Assembly: GCF_019733355.1 (NCBI RefSeq)
Contig: NZ_JAIHLQ010000001.1
Coordinates: 248,001 to 312,000 of the forward strand
DNA length: 64,000 nt
Direction: 5' to 3'
DNA from: Pseudomonas baetica
Lineage (GTDB): Bacteria > Pseudomonadota > Gammaproteobacteria > Pseudomonadales > Pseudomonadaceae
Below are positions 25,738 to 36,093 of the stretch, in pieces (the first letter of the stretch is position 1; every line of letters starts with the position of its first letter). The notes beneath the pieces are model-generated. The model did no database searches, was not told where the DNA came from, and saw only the letters and a list, made by a program, of their open reading frames with translations. A program made the translations under genes and the position numbers.

Positions 25738-26676
25738 TCAGGCTTGCGCTGCGCGAGCGGCAGCGAAAGCGTCTGGGGTATTGAGGTTGGAAGTCGCAAC
25801 GCCTTCGGCGCAACGCTTGTTCAGACCGGCAAGCACCTTGCCCGGCCCGCACTCGACCAGATTGGTCGCGCCCTTCGCGGCCAGAGTCTGTACCGACTCG
25901 ACCCAGCGAACTGGCTTGTAGAGTTGTTCGAGCAGATCACGCTTGAGGGTTTCCAGATCGGCCGGCACTTGCGCGCTGACGTTCTGTACCACAGGGATCT
26001 GCGGCGCCTGCCAGTCGATGGCGGCGATGGCTTCGGCAAAGCGCTCGGCAGCCGGACGCATCAGCTCGCAGTGCGACGGCACGCTCACCGGCAGCGGCAT
26101 GGCACGCTTGGCACCACGAGCCTTGCAGCCTTCAATGGCGCGCTCGACAGCCGCCTTGGCACCAGCAATAACCACCTGGCCCGGCGAGTTGAAGTTGACG
26201 GCGCTGACCACTTCGCCTTGCGCCGCTTCAGCACAGGCCGCGAGCACGTCGGCGTCTTCCAGACCAAGGATGGCAGCCATGCCACCCTGCCCGGCCGGTA
26301 CGGCCTCCTGCATCAACTGACCACGGCGCTCAACGAGCTTCACCGCGTCAGCCAGCTTCAGGCTACCTGCAGCAACCAGCGCACTGTATTCACCCAGGCT
26401 ATGACCGGCAACGAAAGCTGGACGCGCGCCACCTTCAGCCAGCCACAGACGCCACAGGGCAATCGATGCGGTCAGAATGGCCGGTTGGGTTTTATCGGTT
26501 TGATTGAGCAGCTCTTCCGGCCCTTGCTGGGTCAACGCCCAAAGGTCATAGCCCAGAGCATCGGATGCTTCTTTGAAAGTTTCGAGGATCAATGGATGTT
26601 GCGCGCCCAACTCGGCCAGCATGCCGAGGGACTGCGAACCCTGTCCTGGAAAGACGAATGCGAGGGAAGCAGACAT
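25738..26676 (-). CDS. fabD: Malonyl-CoA:ACP transacylase
   Basis: 312 residues from MSASLAFVFPGQGSQ. Moves malonyl from CoA to ACP. The nucleophile is Ser93 in GHSLGEY, the partner His lies in VSVPSHCELM (~201), and GQGSQ (10-14) and the oxyanion segment are intact. Stands between plsX and fabG; the gap to plsX is about 120 bp. Confidence 0.96.
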   Translation of the reverse strand: MSASLAFVFPGQGSQSLGMLAELGAQHPLILETFKEASDALGYDLWALTQQGPEELLNQTDKTQPAILTASIALWRLWLAEGGARPAFVAGHSLGEYSALVAAGSLKLADAVKLVERRGQLMQEAVPAGQGGMAAILGLEDADVLAACAEAAQGEVVSAVNFNSPGQVVIAGAKAAVERAIEGCKARGAKRAMPLPVSVPSHCELMRPAAERFAEAIAAIDWQAPQIPVVQNVSAQVPADLETLKRDLLEQLYKPVRWVESVQTLAAKGATNLVECGPGKVLAGLNKRCAEGVATSNLNTPDAFAAARAAQA

Positions 26677-26799
26677 GTAACAAGCCCCTAATGATCTTGT
26701 CGTCGAATAATGACGCCCCACTTGGGGACGCAAGAAACTGACAGTTGGATGGCCCTTTGAACCGGGCGGTCACATTTAAGCATTGTCCGACGAAAACGC

Positions 26800-27810
26800 C
26801 TAAGACAACAAATCCTCCAGACGACCGTGGAGACGCTCGGGCAGGTTCTCCTGAATCTCGATCAACGCACGCTCAATAGCACTCTGAAAGCCTTCAACCC
26901 CGGCCGACCCGTGACTTTTCACCACAATGCCCTGCAAACCCAGAAAGCTTGCGCCGTTATGTCGCGCCGGCGCCAGATCAGCCTGCAAGCGCCTCATCAA
27001 TGGCAACGCCAAGGCACCGACAGCGCGTGTGGCGAGGTTGCGCCTGAACAGCGCTTCGATACGCGCGGCGATCATCGTAGCCAGCCCTTCGCTGGACTTG
27101 AGCAGGATATTGCCGACAAAGCCATCGCATACCACCACGTCCGCCTCGCCGCGATACAACCCATCGCCCTCGACGAAACCGATGTAGTTAATCCCTCGCG
27201 CCGCTTGTAACAAGGTGGCTGCCAGCTTGACTTGCTGATTACCCTTGATGTCTTCGGTGCCAATGTTCAACAACGCCACGCGCGGACGGGCGATGCCTAG
27301 CGTCTGCGCCGCCACCGAGCCCATCACAGCGAACTGCAAAAGATGCTCGGCACTGCAATCGACATTGGCGCCCAGATCAAGCAACTGGCAATACCCCTTC
27401 TGTGTCGGGATCGCCGCAACCATGGCTGGCCGATCAATGCCAGGCAACGTTTTGAGGACAAATCGCGACAGCGCCATCAACGCCCCTGTATTGCCAGCAC
27501 TGACACAGGCCTGAGCCTTGCCATCACGCACCAACTCCAAGGCGACACGCATCGACGAATCCGGCTTGCCACGCAAGGCTTGGGTCGGTTTCTCGTCCAT
27601 TGTGATGACTTCAGACGCCGCAACAATTGTCAGGCGCGCGCGATCGGCAGCCGATTGGCCGTTGATCAATTCTTCAAGAAGGGAGGGTTGACCGACGAGG
27701 GTCAGGTGCAGCGAGGGTGTAGCAGAAAGGCAAGCAAGGCTGGCCTGAACAATGCTGCGGGGACCGAAGTCCCCGCCCATTGCGTCAATCGCGATGACTT
27801 GAGCGGACAA
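26800..27810 (-). CDS. plsX: Phosphate acyltransferase PlsX
   Basis: 336 residues. Makes acyl-phosphate from acyl-ACP for phospholipid synthesis by PlsY. The N-terminal [23 protein letters not shown], and [13 protein letters not shown] are family hallmarks. The start appears to be TTG, 4 bp after the rpmF stop, with no strong Shine-Dalgarno, so translation probably depends on coupling to rpmF. Confidence 0.94.
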   Translation of the reverse strand: MSAQVIAIDAMGGDFGPRSIVQASLACLSATPSLHLTLVGQPSLLEELINGQSAADRARLTIVAASEVITMDEKPTQALRGKPDSSMRVALELVRDGKAQACVSAGNTGALMALSRFVLKTLPGIDRPAMVAAIPTQKGYCQLLDLGANVDCSAEHLLQFAVMGSVAAQTLGIARPRVALLNIGTEDIKGNQQVKLAATLLQAARGINYIGFVEGDGLYRGEADVVVCDGFVGNILLKSSEGLATMIAARIEALFRRNLATRAVGALALPLMRRLQADLAPARHNGASFLGLQGIVVKSHGSAGVEGFQSAIERALIEIQENLPERLHGRLEDLLS

Positions 27811-27814
27811 GTGA

Positions 27815-27997
27815 TTACTCGTCAGCGCCCTTGTCGATCACTTTACGGCCACGGTATACGCCTTCTGGCGATACGTGGTGACGCAGGTGAACTTCACCGG
27901 TGGTTTTTTCTACAGACAGGGTGCTAGCCTCGAGAGCGTCGTGCGAACGGCGCATGTCACGGGCAGAGCGGGATTTTTTGTTCTGCTGAACAGCCAT
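27815..27997 (-). CDS. rpmF: 50S ribosomal protein L32
   Basis: 60 residues, beginning [22 protein letters not shown], the classical L32 N-terminus of gamma-proteobacteria. The zinc-binding CxxC pairs of other lineages are absent, as is normal in pseudomonads. It sits between yceD and plsX in the conserved yceD-rpmF-plsX order. Confidence 0.97.
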
Positions 27998-28010
27998 AAT
28001 TGATTAACTC

Positions 28011-28538
28011 CTAAACGTTTGGGTCACGCTTTAACTGCGCCAATACACTGAACGGGTTGGACCGCGTTACCTCGTCCTCGCTCGGTTCGGGCTCATCTGC
28101 TCCCGCCGGCTGCTGGCATTCTTCCGGATGATGAGCAGGCACAATGGGCAAAGCGAGCAAAAGCTCTTCCTCGACCAGTGACTGCAGATCCAATGGATCT
28201 TCGCCCAGTTCCAGCACGTCATAACCTTTCGGTAACGACTGGGTATTCGCACCCTCCTTCACTACAGCGTAACTGCATTCGCTGTGGATCGGCAGGGTGA
28301 CCAGCTCAAGACAACGCTGGCAAACCATTTTGACTTCGGTGTCGATAAAGCTGTGGATCACCACAGATTTACGTTCATCTCGTTCAAAAACGAATTTCGC
28401 CTGCACCGTACCGACATTGTCGGAAAGCGGGTCGCAGAGTCTCTTCAAATCGGCCAGCAGCAGTTCACCTTGAAGGGTGGTGCCACGGTCAGCCAATTTG
28501 CGCGGGTCAACGTGAGGTGGAATCGGGTCATTCAACAT
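28011..28538 (-). CDS. yceD: DUF177/YceD family protein (23S rRNA accumulation)
   Basis: 175 residues from MLNDPIPPHVDPRKLADRG. YceD/DUF177 proteins are conserved upstream of rpmF and have been linked to 23S rRNA accumulation. The family's VKMVCQRCLELVTLPI (CxxC) and LEDLV-like acidic stretch (DPLDLQSLVEEELLLALPIVPAH) are present, with C-terminal PFSVLAQLK. It heads the yceD-rpmF-plsX-fabDG run and is divergent from maf. Confidence 0.92.
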   Translation of the reverse strand: MLNDPIPPHVDPRKLADRGTTLQGELLLADLKRLCDPLSDNVGTVQAKFVFERDERKSVVIHSFIDTEVKMVCQRCLELVTLPIHSECSYAVVKEGANTQSLPKGYDVLELGEDPLDLQSLVEEELLLALPIVPAHHPEECQQPAGADEPEPSEDEVTRSNPFSVLAQLKRDPNV

Positions 28539-28643
28539 AGGCGCAGCATTATAGGGATGCACCCACCCATGTCAAAGGAAATTGTGCCCTGTCCGTCACT
28601 TGCGCGCCTCCGCTAGAATCCACACCTGCCTCAGGAGACGCGA

Positions 28644-29222
28644 ATGCTGCCTTTATTACTCGCTTCAAGCTCGACTTATCGCCGCGAATTACTTGCCCGC
28701 CTGCACTTGCCGTTCACCTGCACTTCGCCGGATATCGACGAAAGCCACCGCCCCGGCGAGCCGGCGATCGAACTGGTCAAACGCCTCGCCGAACAAAAAG
28801 CCCGAGCACTGGCCCACAACCACCCCGCTCATCTGATTATCGGCTCCGATCAAGTCGCCGTGCTCGGCGAGCAGATCATCGGCAAGCCGCACACCTTCGA
28901 GAAAGCCTGCGAGCAACTGATGGCTGCCAGCGGCGCCAGCGTGACCTTCCTCACCGGCCTCGCCCTGCTCAACAGCCAGACCGGCCAATGCCAGGTCGAC
29001 TGCGTGCCGTTCACCGTACATATGCGGCAACTCGATCAGGCGCGCATCGAGCGTTACCTGCGCATCGAGCAACCCTACGACTGCGCTGGCAGCTTCAAGG
29101 CCGAAGGCCTGGGCGTGAGCCTGTTCAAGTCCACCGAAGGCCCGGACGCCACCAGCCTGATCGGCTTACCACTGATTCGCCTGATCGACATGCTGCTGAC
29201 TGAGGGAATGCAGATCCCTTAA
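28644..29222 (+). CDS. maf: Maf-like nucleotide pyrophosphatase (YceF type)
   Basis: 192 residues, AGGAG before the ATG. Maf proteins hydrolyse non-canonical nucleoside triphosphates; the YceF subgroup acts on 7-methyl-GTP. Seen are the N-terminal LLLASSSTYRRELLARL with the phosphate-binding Ser/Arg, FTCTSPDIDE, LIIGSDQVAVL, and GKPHTFEKACEQL. Divergent from yceD, convergent with sppA across an inverted repeat. Confidence 0.93.
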   Translation: MLPLLLASSSTYRRELLARLHLPFTCTSPDIDESHRPGEPAIELVKRLAEQKARALAHNHPAHLIIGSDQVAVLGEQIIGKPHTFEKACEQLMAASGASVTFLTGLALLNSQTGQCQVDCVPFTVHMRQLDQARIERYLRIEQPYDCAGSFKAEGLGVSLFKSTEGPDATSLIGLPLIRLIDMLLTEGMQIP

Positions 29223-29225
29223 AGC

Positions 29226-29293
29226 AAAAGATCGCAGCCTTCGACAGCTCCTACACCGATATCCATAGGAACTGCCGCAGACTGCGATCTTTT
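29226..29293. repeat. Extragenic inverted repeat (GATCGCAG family)
   Basis: AAAAGATCGCAG and CTGCGATCTTTT form a perfect 12-bp inverted repeat around a 44-bp core containing AGCTCCTACA. It is a second extragenic repeat family, distinct from the REPs elsewhere in the window. It lies between convergent maf and sppA and can serve as a two-way terminator. Confidence 0.8.
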
Positions 29294-29308
29294 GATCTTT
29301 AAAACAAC

Positions 29309-30298
29309 TCAGCGCAACGAAGGCCCGTGGAAACCCATCCACATTGCCAACTGCTCAGCAACGCTTGCACCGAGCTTCTTCGAGAAGCGATCGAACGGCG
29401 ATTCCTGAACAGTGAAGTCAACCAGTTCTTTCTCACCGATCACGTCACGCGCCACCGAACTGGCGCTACCCAAGCCATCGATCAAGCCCAATGGCAGCGC
29501 CTGCTCACCCGACCAGACCAGCCCGGAGAACAGCTCCGGATGCTCTTTATCCTTCAGGCGATCACCGCGCCCTTGCTTGACGCTGTTGATGAACTGCTTG
29601 TGCGTGGTATCCAGCACACTTTGCCAGAACGCAGTTTCTTCAGGTTTCTGCGGCTGGAACGGGTCAAGGAACGACTTGTGCTCGCCCGAGGTGTAGGTGC
29701 GACGCTCAACACCCAGTTTCTCCATGGTGCCAACAAAACCGTATCCGGCAGCGGTCACACCAATGGAGCCCACCAGACTCGCTTTGTCGGCATAGATCTG
29801 ATCCGCCGCACTGGCAATGTAGTAGGCTCCGGACGCACCGAGATCGGAAATCACCGCGTACAGCTTGGTGTCCGAGTGCAGACCGCGCAGGCGCTTGATC
29901 TCGTCATAGACATACCCCGACTGCACCGGACTACCGCCAGGACTGTTGATACGCAGGATGACACCCTTGACCTTCTTGTCTTCGAACGCTGCGCGCAAGG
30001 CGCCGACAATGTTGTCAGCACTGGCCGACTCCTTATCGGCGATCACGCCGGCAACATCGATCAGCGCGGTGTAGTTCGTGCTGCGTGCGGCGCTCTTTTC
30101 CATGTCCATCAGCGGCGTGAACAGGATCAGCGCAACGAACAGATAAACAAACGTCAGAAGCTTGAAGAAAATCCCCCAACGCCGCGAGCGACGCTGCTCC
30201 TGCACACCGGCGAGCAGAGTCTTTTCCAACAGCTTCCAGCTTTTCTCGTCACCGCCGTCGGCACTTGCCTTGGCCGGTGCCTTCCATTCGTCGGTCAT
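29309..30298 (-). CDS. sppA: SppA-family S49 signal peptide peptidase
   Basis: 329 residues, short (36-kDa) SppA type. Membrane-anchored serine peptidase (one helix ~43-65, IFFKLLTFVYLFVALILF) that degrades cleaved signal peptides in the membrane. Catalytic Ser in DLGASGAYYIASAADQIYA (~155) and Lys in the ADKASLVGSIGV region (~205) can be seen. Followed upstream by the HAD phosphatase gene (24 bp) and rluC in one operon. Confidence 0.9.
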   Translation of the reverse strand: MTDEWKAPAKASADGGDEKSWKLLEKTLLAGVQEQRRSRRWGIFFKLLTFVYLFVALILFTPLMDMEKSAARSTNYTALIDVAGVIADKESASADNIVGALRAAFEDKKVKGVILRINSPGGSPVQSGYVYDEIKRLRGLHSDTKLYAVISDLGASGAYYIASAADQIYADKASLVGSIGVTAAGYGFVGTMEKLGVERRTYTSGEHKSFLDPFQPQKPEETAFWQSVLDTTHKQFINSVKQGRGDRLKDKEHPELFSGLVWSGEQALPLGLIDGLGSASSVARDVIGEKELVDFTVQESPFDRFSKKLGASVAEQLAMWMGFHGPSLR

Positions 30299-30322
30299 GC
30301 GATTCACCCCAGCAAAAACGTA

Positions 30323-30985
30323 TTAGGCCCGCTGCCCCAGCCAGGCATGTAATTCGGAAAAACGATCGATCGACAGACGCGGCTCATACTGCTGCAGTGA
30401 TTCAATCGATTGCGCGCCATAACTGACCGCCACCGACACCATCCCCGCGTTACGCGCCATTAATAGATCGAAGGACGAATCCCCCACCATCAGCGCCTGC
30501 TCCGCACGCACACCGCAATGAGCAAGAATCTGCTCCAGCATCAGAGGGTGCGGTTTGCTCGCAGTTTCATCGGCAGCACGGGTAATGTCGAAATACTCTT
30601 CCCAGCCATTAGCCTTGAGCACCCGATCCAGTCCGCGACGATTCTTGCCGGTCGCGATTGCCAGGTGATAACCCTGCTCGCGAAAGGATGCCATCGACTC
30701 GACGACACCCTCGAACAACGGCGAAGGCACGGCTTCTGCAGCGATGTAGTGATCCGCGTAATACTCGCGGAACGCAACCATTTCGGCATCGCTGATCTCG
30801 GGATACAACGTGCGAATCGCCTCAGGCAACCCCAGGCCGATGATGCCCTTGACGGCAAAGTCATCGCGCAACTCGAAACCGGACCGCCCGGACGCGGAAT
30901 GCATCGCCTCGACAATCCGACCAATGGAATCGGCCAGCGTACCGTCCCAATCGAAAATCAGCAGTTTGTAATCAGGGTGCGGCAC
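30323..30985 (-). CDS. HAD-superfamily hydrolase (phosphoglycolate phosphatase-like)
   Basis: 220 residues with a GTG start overlapping the rluC stop by 14 bp. HAD motifs I DWDGTL (Asp nucleophile ~12), II ATGKNR, III K in SKPHP (~150) and [16 protein letters not shown] are all intact, with a C1-type helical cap. It is usually annotated as a phosphoglycolate phosphatase or IA-type HAD, but the true substrate is unknown. Translationally coupled to rluC and followed by sppA. Confidence 0.9.
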   Translation of the reverse strand: MPHPDYKLLIFDWDGTLADSIGRIVEAMHSASGRSGFELRDDFAVKGIIGLGLPEAIRTLYPEISDAEMVAFREYYADHYIAAEAVPSPLFEGVVESMASFREQGYHLAIATGKNRRGLDRVLKANGWEEYFDITRAADETASKPHPLMLEQILAHCGVRAEQALMVGDSSFDLLMARNAGMVSVAVSYGAQSIESLQQYEPRLSIDRFSELHAWLGQRA

Positions 30986-31931
30986 TCAGGCGCTCCACAG
31001 TCTTGGCCCACATTTCATCGACCGGGGCCTGCAAGGTCAGCTTGCCACCATCAGGCAGCGGCACGGTCAGCATGTAAGCGTGCAGAAAAAGGCGCTTGCC
31101 GCCCAGATCGCGGATTTCCTTGGTGAAATCGTCATCGCCGTACTTGCTGTCGCCAGCAATGCAATGCCCGGCGTGCAGGGTGTGGACGCGAATCTGGTGG
31201 GTACGACCGGTAACAGGCTTGGCCTCGACCATGGTGGCGAAATCGCCGAAGCGGCGTAGCACCTTGAACACAGTCAGGGCTTCTTTGCCCTCGTCGTTGA
31301 CTTCGACCATGCGCTCACCGGAACGCAGGTTGCTCTTGAGCAATGGCGCACTGACCTGCTTGATAGAGGTCGCCCAATTACCACGAACCAGCGCCATGTA
31401 GCGCTTGTCGACACCATCGCCACGCAATTTTTCGTGCAAGTGACGCAGCATGCTGCGTTTCTTGGCAATCATCAGCAAGCCGGAAGTGTCACGATCGAGA
31501 CGATGTACCAGTTCCAGTTCCTTTGTATCGGGACGCAACTGACGAAAGGCTTCGATCACGCCGAAATTCAGACCGCTGCCACCGTGAACCGCAATGCCGG
31601 CGGGCTTGTTGATCACGATCAGAGCTTTGTCTTCGTAGACGATCGATGCTTCCAGACCCTGCAACAGTCCTTGGGCCAAAGGCACCGGCTCATCACGCTC
31701 CGGCACGCGAACCGGCGGCACGCGCACGATATCGCCGGCCTGCAGCTTGTATTCAGGCTTGATCCGCCCCTTATTCACGCGCACTTCGCCTTTACGCAAA
31801 ATGCGGTAAATCAAGGTCTTGGGCACGCCTTTGAGCCGGGCGAGGAGAAAGTTGTCGATTCGTTGGCCGGCATACTCCGGCGAGACTTCAAGCAATTGAA
31901 CGCCTGGAGTCGAAGGGGCAGTAGTTGTCAT
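30972..31931 (-). CDS. rluC: 23S rRNA pseudouridine synthase RluC
   Basis: 319 residues from the ATG of [12 protein letters not shown]; the frame is open far upstream but only this start gives the family length. RluC makes pseudouridines 955, 2504 and 2580 of 23S rRNA (E. coli numbering). N-terminal S4 domain ([34 protein letters not shown]), then the RsuA/RluA domain with the catalytic Asp in HRLDRDTSG (~144). Divergent from rne, as in other pseudomonads. Confidence 0.94.
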   Translation of the reverse strand: MTTTAPSTPGVQLLEVSPEYAGQRIDNFLLARLKGVPKTLIYRILRKGEVRVNKGRIKPEYKLQAGDIVRVPPVRVPERDEPVPLAQGLLQGLEASIVYEDKALIVINKPAGIAVHGGSGLNFGVIEAFRQLRPDTKELELVHRLDRDTSGLLMIAKKRSMLRHLHEKLRGDGVDKRYMALVRGNWATSIKQVSAPLLKSNLRSGERMVEVNDEGKEALTVFKVLRRFGDFATMVEAKPVTGRTHQIRVHTLHAGHCIAGDSKYGDDDFTKEIRDLGGKRLFLHAYMLTVPLPDGGKLTLQAPVDEMWAKTVERLSAAP

Positions 31932-31959
31932 GCCGCGGATGATAACAATTTTTATGGAA

Positions 31960-31988
31960 TTGAAGCACTTAATCATTGCTGCTATAGT
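31960..31988 (+). promoter_or_regulatory. Sigma-70 promoter of rne
   Basis: TTGAAG, exactly 17 bases, then TATAGT. It lies in the rluC-rne divergent gap and faces rne. Transcription would begin near 31995, some 635 nt before the rne start codon. Confidence 0.65.
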
Positions 31989-31994
31989 CGCGAA

Positions 31995-32630
31995 CGCCGC
32001 CAAAAGCGGCCTGGGCAGCGGAACCACGGTCAAAAACCGGCCCTGACCAACGCAATTCACCAGGACGCGAGGCCGTCCTACGGGGCTTTCGCTACGTAAC
32101 GGTGGAGTTTGCAGTTGTAACAAGCGCAGGTGACATGAGGCCTGAATTACACCGCCGAACAGAGTTTTTACTCGCCCGGCAGGCAGATATTCACGGCCAG
32201 TTCACAAAGTGCAGTCAGCTGCGAATGACCCCGAGCGAACGCTTCGGAAACATCGCCTAAATTAGCCATGATGCGTGACCTCCCCTTTCGGAGTTCACGG
32301 TAAATGCCAACCCGCTGCGGATTCTGCGCGCGGCAGCACCCGAATTATCAGGGATACGTGTAGGGTGGAGATGCACAACCGCTGGACTGTGTAGCAATAG
32401 GCTTTATCAAGACGCTTCATCTCGTCCACAGCCGCTGGTTGATTCCTCCTCCTGACTGAGTGCTTAAGTAGCCACAGCAAGCAGGACGCGTACGTCGCGG
32501 TATCGGCCCAATTGGTCGAACATCGCTGGACACGGGAATGGCCAACCACTCCCGACGCACCTGACACCGACCGTGAGAAGTCGTGTGTGCCGAACGCCGT
32601 TTCCGGCAGCCCGGAAACCGACGGTACTAC
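31995..32630 (+). promoter_or_regulatory. Long 5' leader of rne (RNase E autoregulation region, rne-II-like)
   Basis: About 635 nt without any credible gene separate the rne promoter from its ATG. Local hairpins are plentiful (for example GCCGCCAAAAGCGGC near 31997, GGACGCGAGGCCGTCC near 32063). RNase E is known to regulate its own mRNA through the 5' leader, and a structured rne-II element has been described in Pseudomonas leaders; I infer that this is it but have not matched the covariance model. Minus-strand open frames here are not convincing. Confidence 0.6.
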
Positions 32631-35600
32631 ATGAAAAGAATGCTGATTAACGCAACTCAACCCGAAGAGTTGCGTGTTGCACTGGTAGATGGGCAACGCC
32701 TCTACGACCTGGACATCGAATCCGGTGCACGCGAGCAGAAGAAGGCCAACATCTATAAAGGCCGAATCACTCGCATCGAACCAAGCCTTGAGGCTGCCTT
32801 TGTCGATTTCGGCTCCGAGCGCCACGGCTTCCTGCCCCTCAAAGAAATCTCCCGCGAATACTTCAAGAAAGCCCCCGAAGGCCGCGTCAACATCAAGGAC
32901 GTCCTGAGCGAAGGCCAGGAAGTCATCGTTCAGGTTGAAAAAGAAGAACGTGGCAACAAGGGCGCAGCCCTGACCACTTTCATCAGCCTGGCCGGTCGTT
33001 ACCTCGTGCTGATGCCAAACAACCCGCGTGCCGGCGGCATCTCCCGTCGCATCGAAGGCGAAGAGCGCAACGAACTGCGTGAAGCGCTGAACGGCCTGGT
33101 TGCTCCAGCCGACATGGGGCTGATCGTACGCACTGCCGGCCTTGGCCGCAGCAGCGAAGAAATGCAGTGGGACCTCGACTACCTGCTGCAACTGTGGACC
33201 GCCATCAAAGAAGCCTCGCTGGATCGCTCCGCGCCATTCCTGATTTACCAGGAAAGCAACGTGATCATCCGCGCGATCCGCGATTACCTGCGCCAGGACA
33301 TCGGCGAAGTGCTGATCGACAGCGTTGAAGCCCAGGACGAAGCCCTGACGTTCATCCGCCAGGTAATGCCGCAGTACGCCAGCAAGATCAAGCTGTACGA
33401 AGACAGCGTTCCGCTGTTCAACCGTTTCCAGATCGAAAGCCAGATCGAGACCGCTTTCCAGCGCGTCGTCGAACTGCCTTCCGGCGGTTCCATCGTTATC
33501 GATCCGACCGAAGCCCTGGTGTCCATCGATATCAACTCGGCGCGCGCCACCAAAGGCAGCGACATCGAAGAAACCGCTCTGCAGACCAACCTTGAAGCGG
33601 CTGAAGAAATCGCCCGTCAGTTGCGCCTGCGCGACATCGGCGGCCTGATCGTCATCGACTTCATCGACATGACCCCTGCCAAGAACCAGCGCGCCGTAGA
33701 AGAGAAAGTCCGCGAATGCCTGGAAGCCGACCGCGCTCGCGTGCAGATCGGCCGTATCTCGCGCTTCGGCCTGCTGGAAATGTCCCGTCAGCGCCTGCGT
33801 CCATCCTTGGGCGAAAGCAGCGGCATCGTCTGCCCGCGTTGCAACGGCACCGGCATCATCCGTGACGTTGAGTCGCTGTCACTGGCGATCCTGCGCCTGA
33901 TCGAAGAAGAAGCCCTGAAAGACCGCACTGCAGAAGTTCGCGCCCAGGTGCCGATCCCGGTGGCTGCGTTCCTGCTCAACGAAAAACGCAACTCGATCAC
34001 CAAGATCGAACTGCGCACTCGTGCCCGTATCATCATCCTGCCAAACGATCACCTCGAAACACCGCACTTCGAAGTTCAGCGTTTGCGTGATGACAGCCCG
34101 GAAGCCGCGACCAACCAGTCCAGCTACGAAATCGCCGCTGCCGCTGCCGACGTCGAAGAAGTCCAGCCAGCCGCCGCGACCCGTACCCTGGTTCGCCAGG
34201 AAGCCGCGGTCAAGACCGCACCAGCCCGCGCCAACGCTCCGGTTCCGACCGAAGTAGCCGCACCTGCTGCACCAGCACCTGCTCCAGTGGCCGTGCCAGA
34301 GCCAAGCCTGTTCAAAGGTCTGGTGAAGTCGTTGGTCAGCCTGTTCGCGACCAAAGAAGAGCCAGCCGCACCGGTGGTGGTTGAAAAACCAGCTACCGAG
34401 CGTCCAGCCCGCAACGAAGAACGTCGCAACGGTCGTCAGCAGAGCCGCAACCGTAATGGTCGTCGCGATGAAGAGCGCAAGCCGCGCGAAGAACGTGCAC
34501 CGCGTGAAGAACGCGCCCCTCGCGAGCCGCGTGAAGAGCGCCAGCCACGTGAGGCCCGCGAAGAGCGCGCCCCTCGCGAAGCTCGCACTGAAGCGCCAGC
34601 CGCCCGCGAAGAACGCGCACCTCGCGCACCTCGTGAAGAACGCGCTCCACGTGCGCCGCGTGAAGACCGCAAGCCTCGTGGCGAGCGTGAAGAACGTGTA
34701 CGTGAACTGCGCGAGCCGCTGGATGCCGCTCCAGCAGCAGCCGTTGTCGCCGTTAATGCAGAAGAGCGTCCGGCCCGACAGCCTCGCGAAGAGCGCGCAC
34801 CGCGCCCGCCGCGTGAAGAGCGTCAACCGCGTGCAGAGCAGGCCGCTGCCGCCATTGTTGAAGACGAAGTGATCACCAACGAAGAGCAACTGCCGGAAGA
34901 TGGTTCGGAGAACGCCGAAGGCGATCGTCCACGTCGTCGCTCCCGCGGCCAGCGTCGTCGCAGCAACCGTCGCGAGCGTCAGCGTGATGCCAACGGCAAC
35001 GTGATCGAAGGCTCGGAAGAATCCGAGTCCGGCGAAAACGCTGAAGCACCAAGCGCTGCCGATCTGGCCGCCGGCCTGGCTGTTACCGCCGCCGTCGCCA
35101 GCAGCGTCATCAGCGCTCCGGCTGAAGCACAAGCCAACGAGCAAGCCGAACGTGCCACTGCCGCAACACTGGAAACTGCTCCAGTTGAAGCACCGGCGGT
35201 TGAAGCAACCACTCCGGTGGAAGTGACTGCGGCTCCGGAAGTCGAAGTAGCACCGGTTCGCGAAACTCAAGACCAGGTTGAAGCCCAGCCTCAGATTGAA
35301 ATCGCTGCCGAACCTGCTTTCGTAGCCCAAGAGCCAGTTGTCGTTGCAGAGCCGGTTGTCGAAGCCGTCGCTGAAACCGTGACCGAAAGCGTGCGTGAAG
35401 TTCGCGAAGAGCAAACTGCATTCAACTGGGTTGCAGAGCCGACCGTAGCCGAAGCGCCAGCGCCTGCTGCTGAAGCTGAAGTGCCACAAGCCATGGTGTC
35501 CGAGCCAGTGGTTGCCGCTGCCGAACCTGCTCCAGCGCCGGTCGTCGAAGCTCCAGTGGTTGCCCAAGCCCCAGCGGTTGAGGCCCCTGCGGTCAGCGCG

Positions 35601-35861
35601 CTGACGCCAAACGGCCGCGCTCCAAACGATCCACGCGAAGTGCGTCGTCGCAAGCGCGAAGAAGAGCGCCTGCAGAAGGAAGCTGAACTGGCTGCCGCTG
35701 CTGCGCCTGCTGCTGAAGTGGTCGAGGCAGCTCCTGCCCCGGCCGCTGAAGAAGTCGTCGTTGAAGCAGCCATCGCTGAAGCTCCTCGCTCCGTTCAGGA
35801 CGCGGCCGAGCATCACGAAGAGCCCCAGGAAAAAGAACACGAGCCTAAACCCCTCGTCTGA
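32631..35861 (+). CDS. rne: Ribonuclease E
   Basis: 1076 residues from [21 protein letters not shown]. Essential endonuclease and degradosome scaffold. The catalytic half holds the S1 domain (~35-125), the DNase I-like domain with the catalytic Asp pair in [11 protein letters not shown] (~300) and IVIDFIDM (~343), and the Zn-link CPRC at 401-404. The C-terminal ~550 residues are disordered: an Arg/Glu-rich tract with repeats of REERAPRE (~600-730), [20 protein letters not shown], then a long Ala/Pro/Val/Glu-rich stretch ending KEHEPKPLV. These are the RNA- and partner-binding segments of the scaffold. Confidence 0.96.
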   Translation: MKRMLINATQPEELRVALVDGQRLYDLDIESGAREQKKANIYKGRITRIEPSLEAAFVDFGSERHGFLPLKEISREYFKKAPEGRVNIKDVLSEGQEVIVQVEKEERGNKGAALTTFISLAGRYLVLMPNNPRAGGISRRIEGEERNELREALNGLVAPADMGLIVRTAGLGRSSEEMQWDLDYLLQLWTAIKEASLDRSAPFLIYQESNVIIRAIRDYLRQDIGEVLIDSVEAQDEALTFIRQVMPQYASKIKLYEDSVPLFNRFQIESQIETAFQRVVELPSGGSIVIDPTEALVSIDINSARATKGSDIEETALQTNLEAAEEIARQLRLRDIGGLIVIDFIDMTPAKNQRAVEEKVRECLEADRARVQIGRISRFGLLEMSRQRLRPSLGESSGIVCPRCNGTGIIRDVESLSLAILRLIEEEALKDRTAEVRAQVPIPVAAFLLNEKRNSITKIELRTRARIIILPNDHLETPHFEVQRLRDDSPEAATNQSSYEIAAAAADVEEVQPAAATRTLVRQEAAVKTAPARANAPVPTEVAAPAAPAPAPVAVPEPSLFKGLVKSLVSLFATKEEPAAPVVVEKPATERPARNEERRNGRQQSRNRNGRRDEERKPREERAPREERAPREPREERQPREAREERAPREARTEAPAAREERAPRAPREERAPRAPREDRKPRGEREERVRELREPLDAAPAAAVVAVNAEERPARQPREERAPRPPREERQPRAEQAAAAIVEDEVITNEEQLPEDGSENAEGDRPRRRSRGQRRRSNRRERQRDANGNVIEGSEESESGENAEAPSAADLAAGLAVTAAVASSVISAPAEAQANEQAERATAATLETAPVEAPAVEATTPVEVTAAPEVEVAPVRETQDQVEAQPQIEIAAEPAFVAQEPVVVAEPVVEAVAETVTESVREVREEQTAFNWVAEPTVAEAPAPAAEAEVPQAMVSEPVVAAAEPAPAPVVEAPVVAQAPAVEAPAVSALTPNGRAPNDPREVRRRKREEERLQKEAELAAAAAPAAEVVEAAPAPAAEEVVVEAAIAEAPRSVQDAAEHHEEPQEKEHEPKPLV

Positions 35862-35875
35862 TTCCAAAAGCCAAT

Positions 35876-35913
35876 AAAAAGCCCCGCCTGAATATTCAGG
35901 CGGGGCTTTTTTT
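35876..35913 (+). terminator. Intrinsic terminator of rne
   Basis: GCCCCGCCTGAA and TTCAGGCGGGGC form a near-perfect stem with flanking A and T runs (seven T at 35907-35913), 15 bp after the rne stop. It would work on both strands. Confidence 0.93.
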
Positions 35914-35946
35914 ATGTTCACGGATTACCGGGATTGCGTGAAGAAC

Positions 35947-35985
35947 AAAAAAAAGCCCGATCTCGCTAAAGCGTTCAATCGGGCT
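35947..35985 (-). terminator. Intrinsic terminator of azoR
   Basis: On the minus strand AGCCCGAT pairs with ATCGGGCT, with an inner CGC/GCG stem, followed by eight T residues. It lies about 110 bp after the azoR stop codon; the space between holds nothing else that I can see. Confidence 0.8.
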
Positions 35986-36093
35986 ACAGCACTCAGGAGC
36001 AATAAGTGCAAAGGGAGGTTCGATGCGCGTAAAACCTTGAAGGGGTTGCGCCAGAGCACTAGAACATCCAGTGATTATCTGGCGATTAACATA

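Noticed and set aside
32295..33191. 298-codon minus-strand frame in the rne leader and start
   Set aside because: It overlaps the RNase E catalytic domain for most of its length, lacks a ribosome site and shows no recognisable motif.
33879..35921. 680-codon minus-strand frame opposite the RNase E tail
   Set aside because: Product is a monotonous Phe/Gly/Arg/Leu-rich sequence that simply reflects the Glu/Ala/Pro repeats of rne on the other strand.
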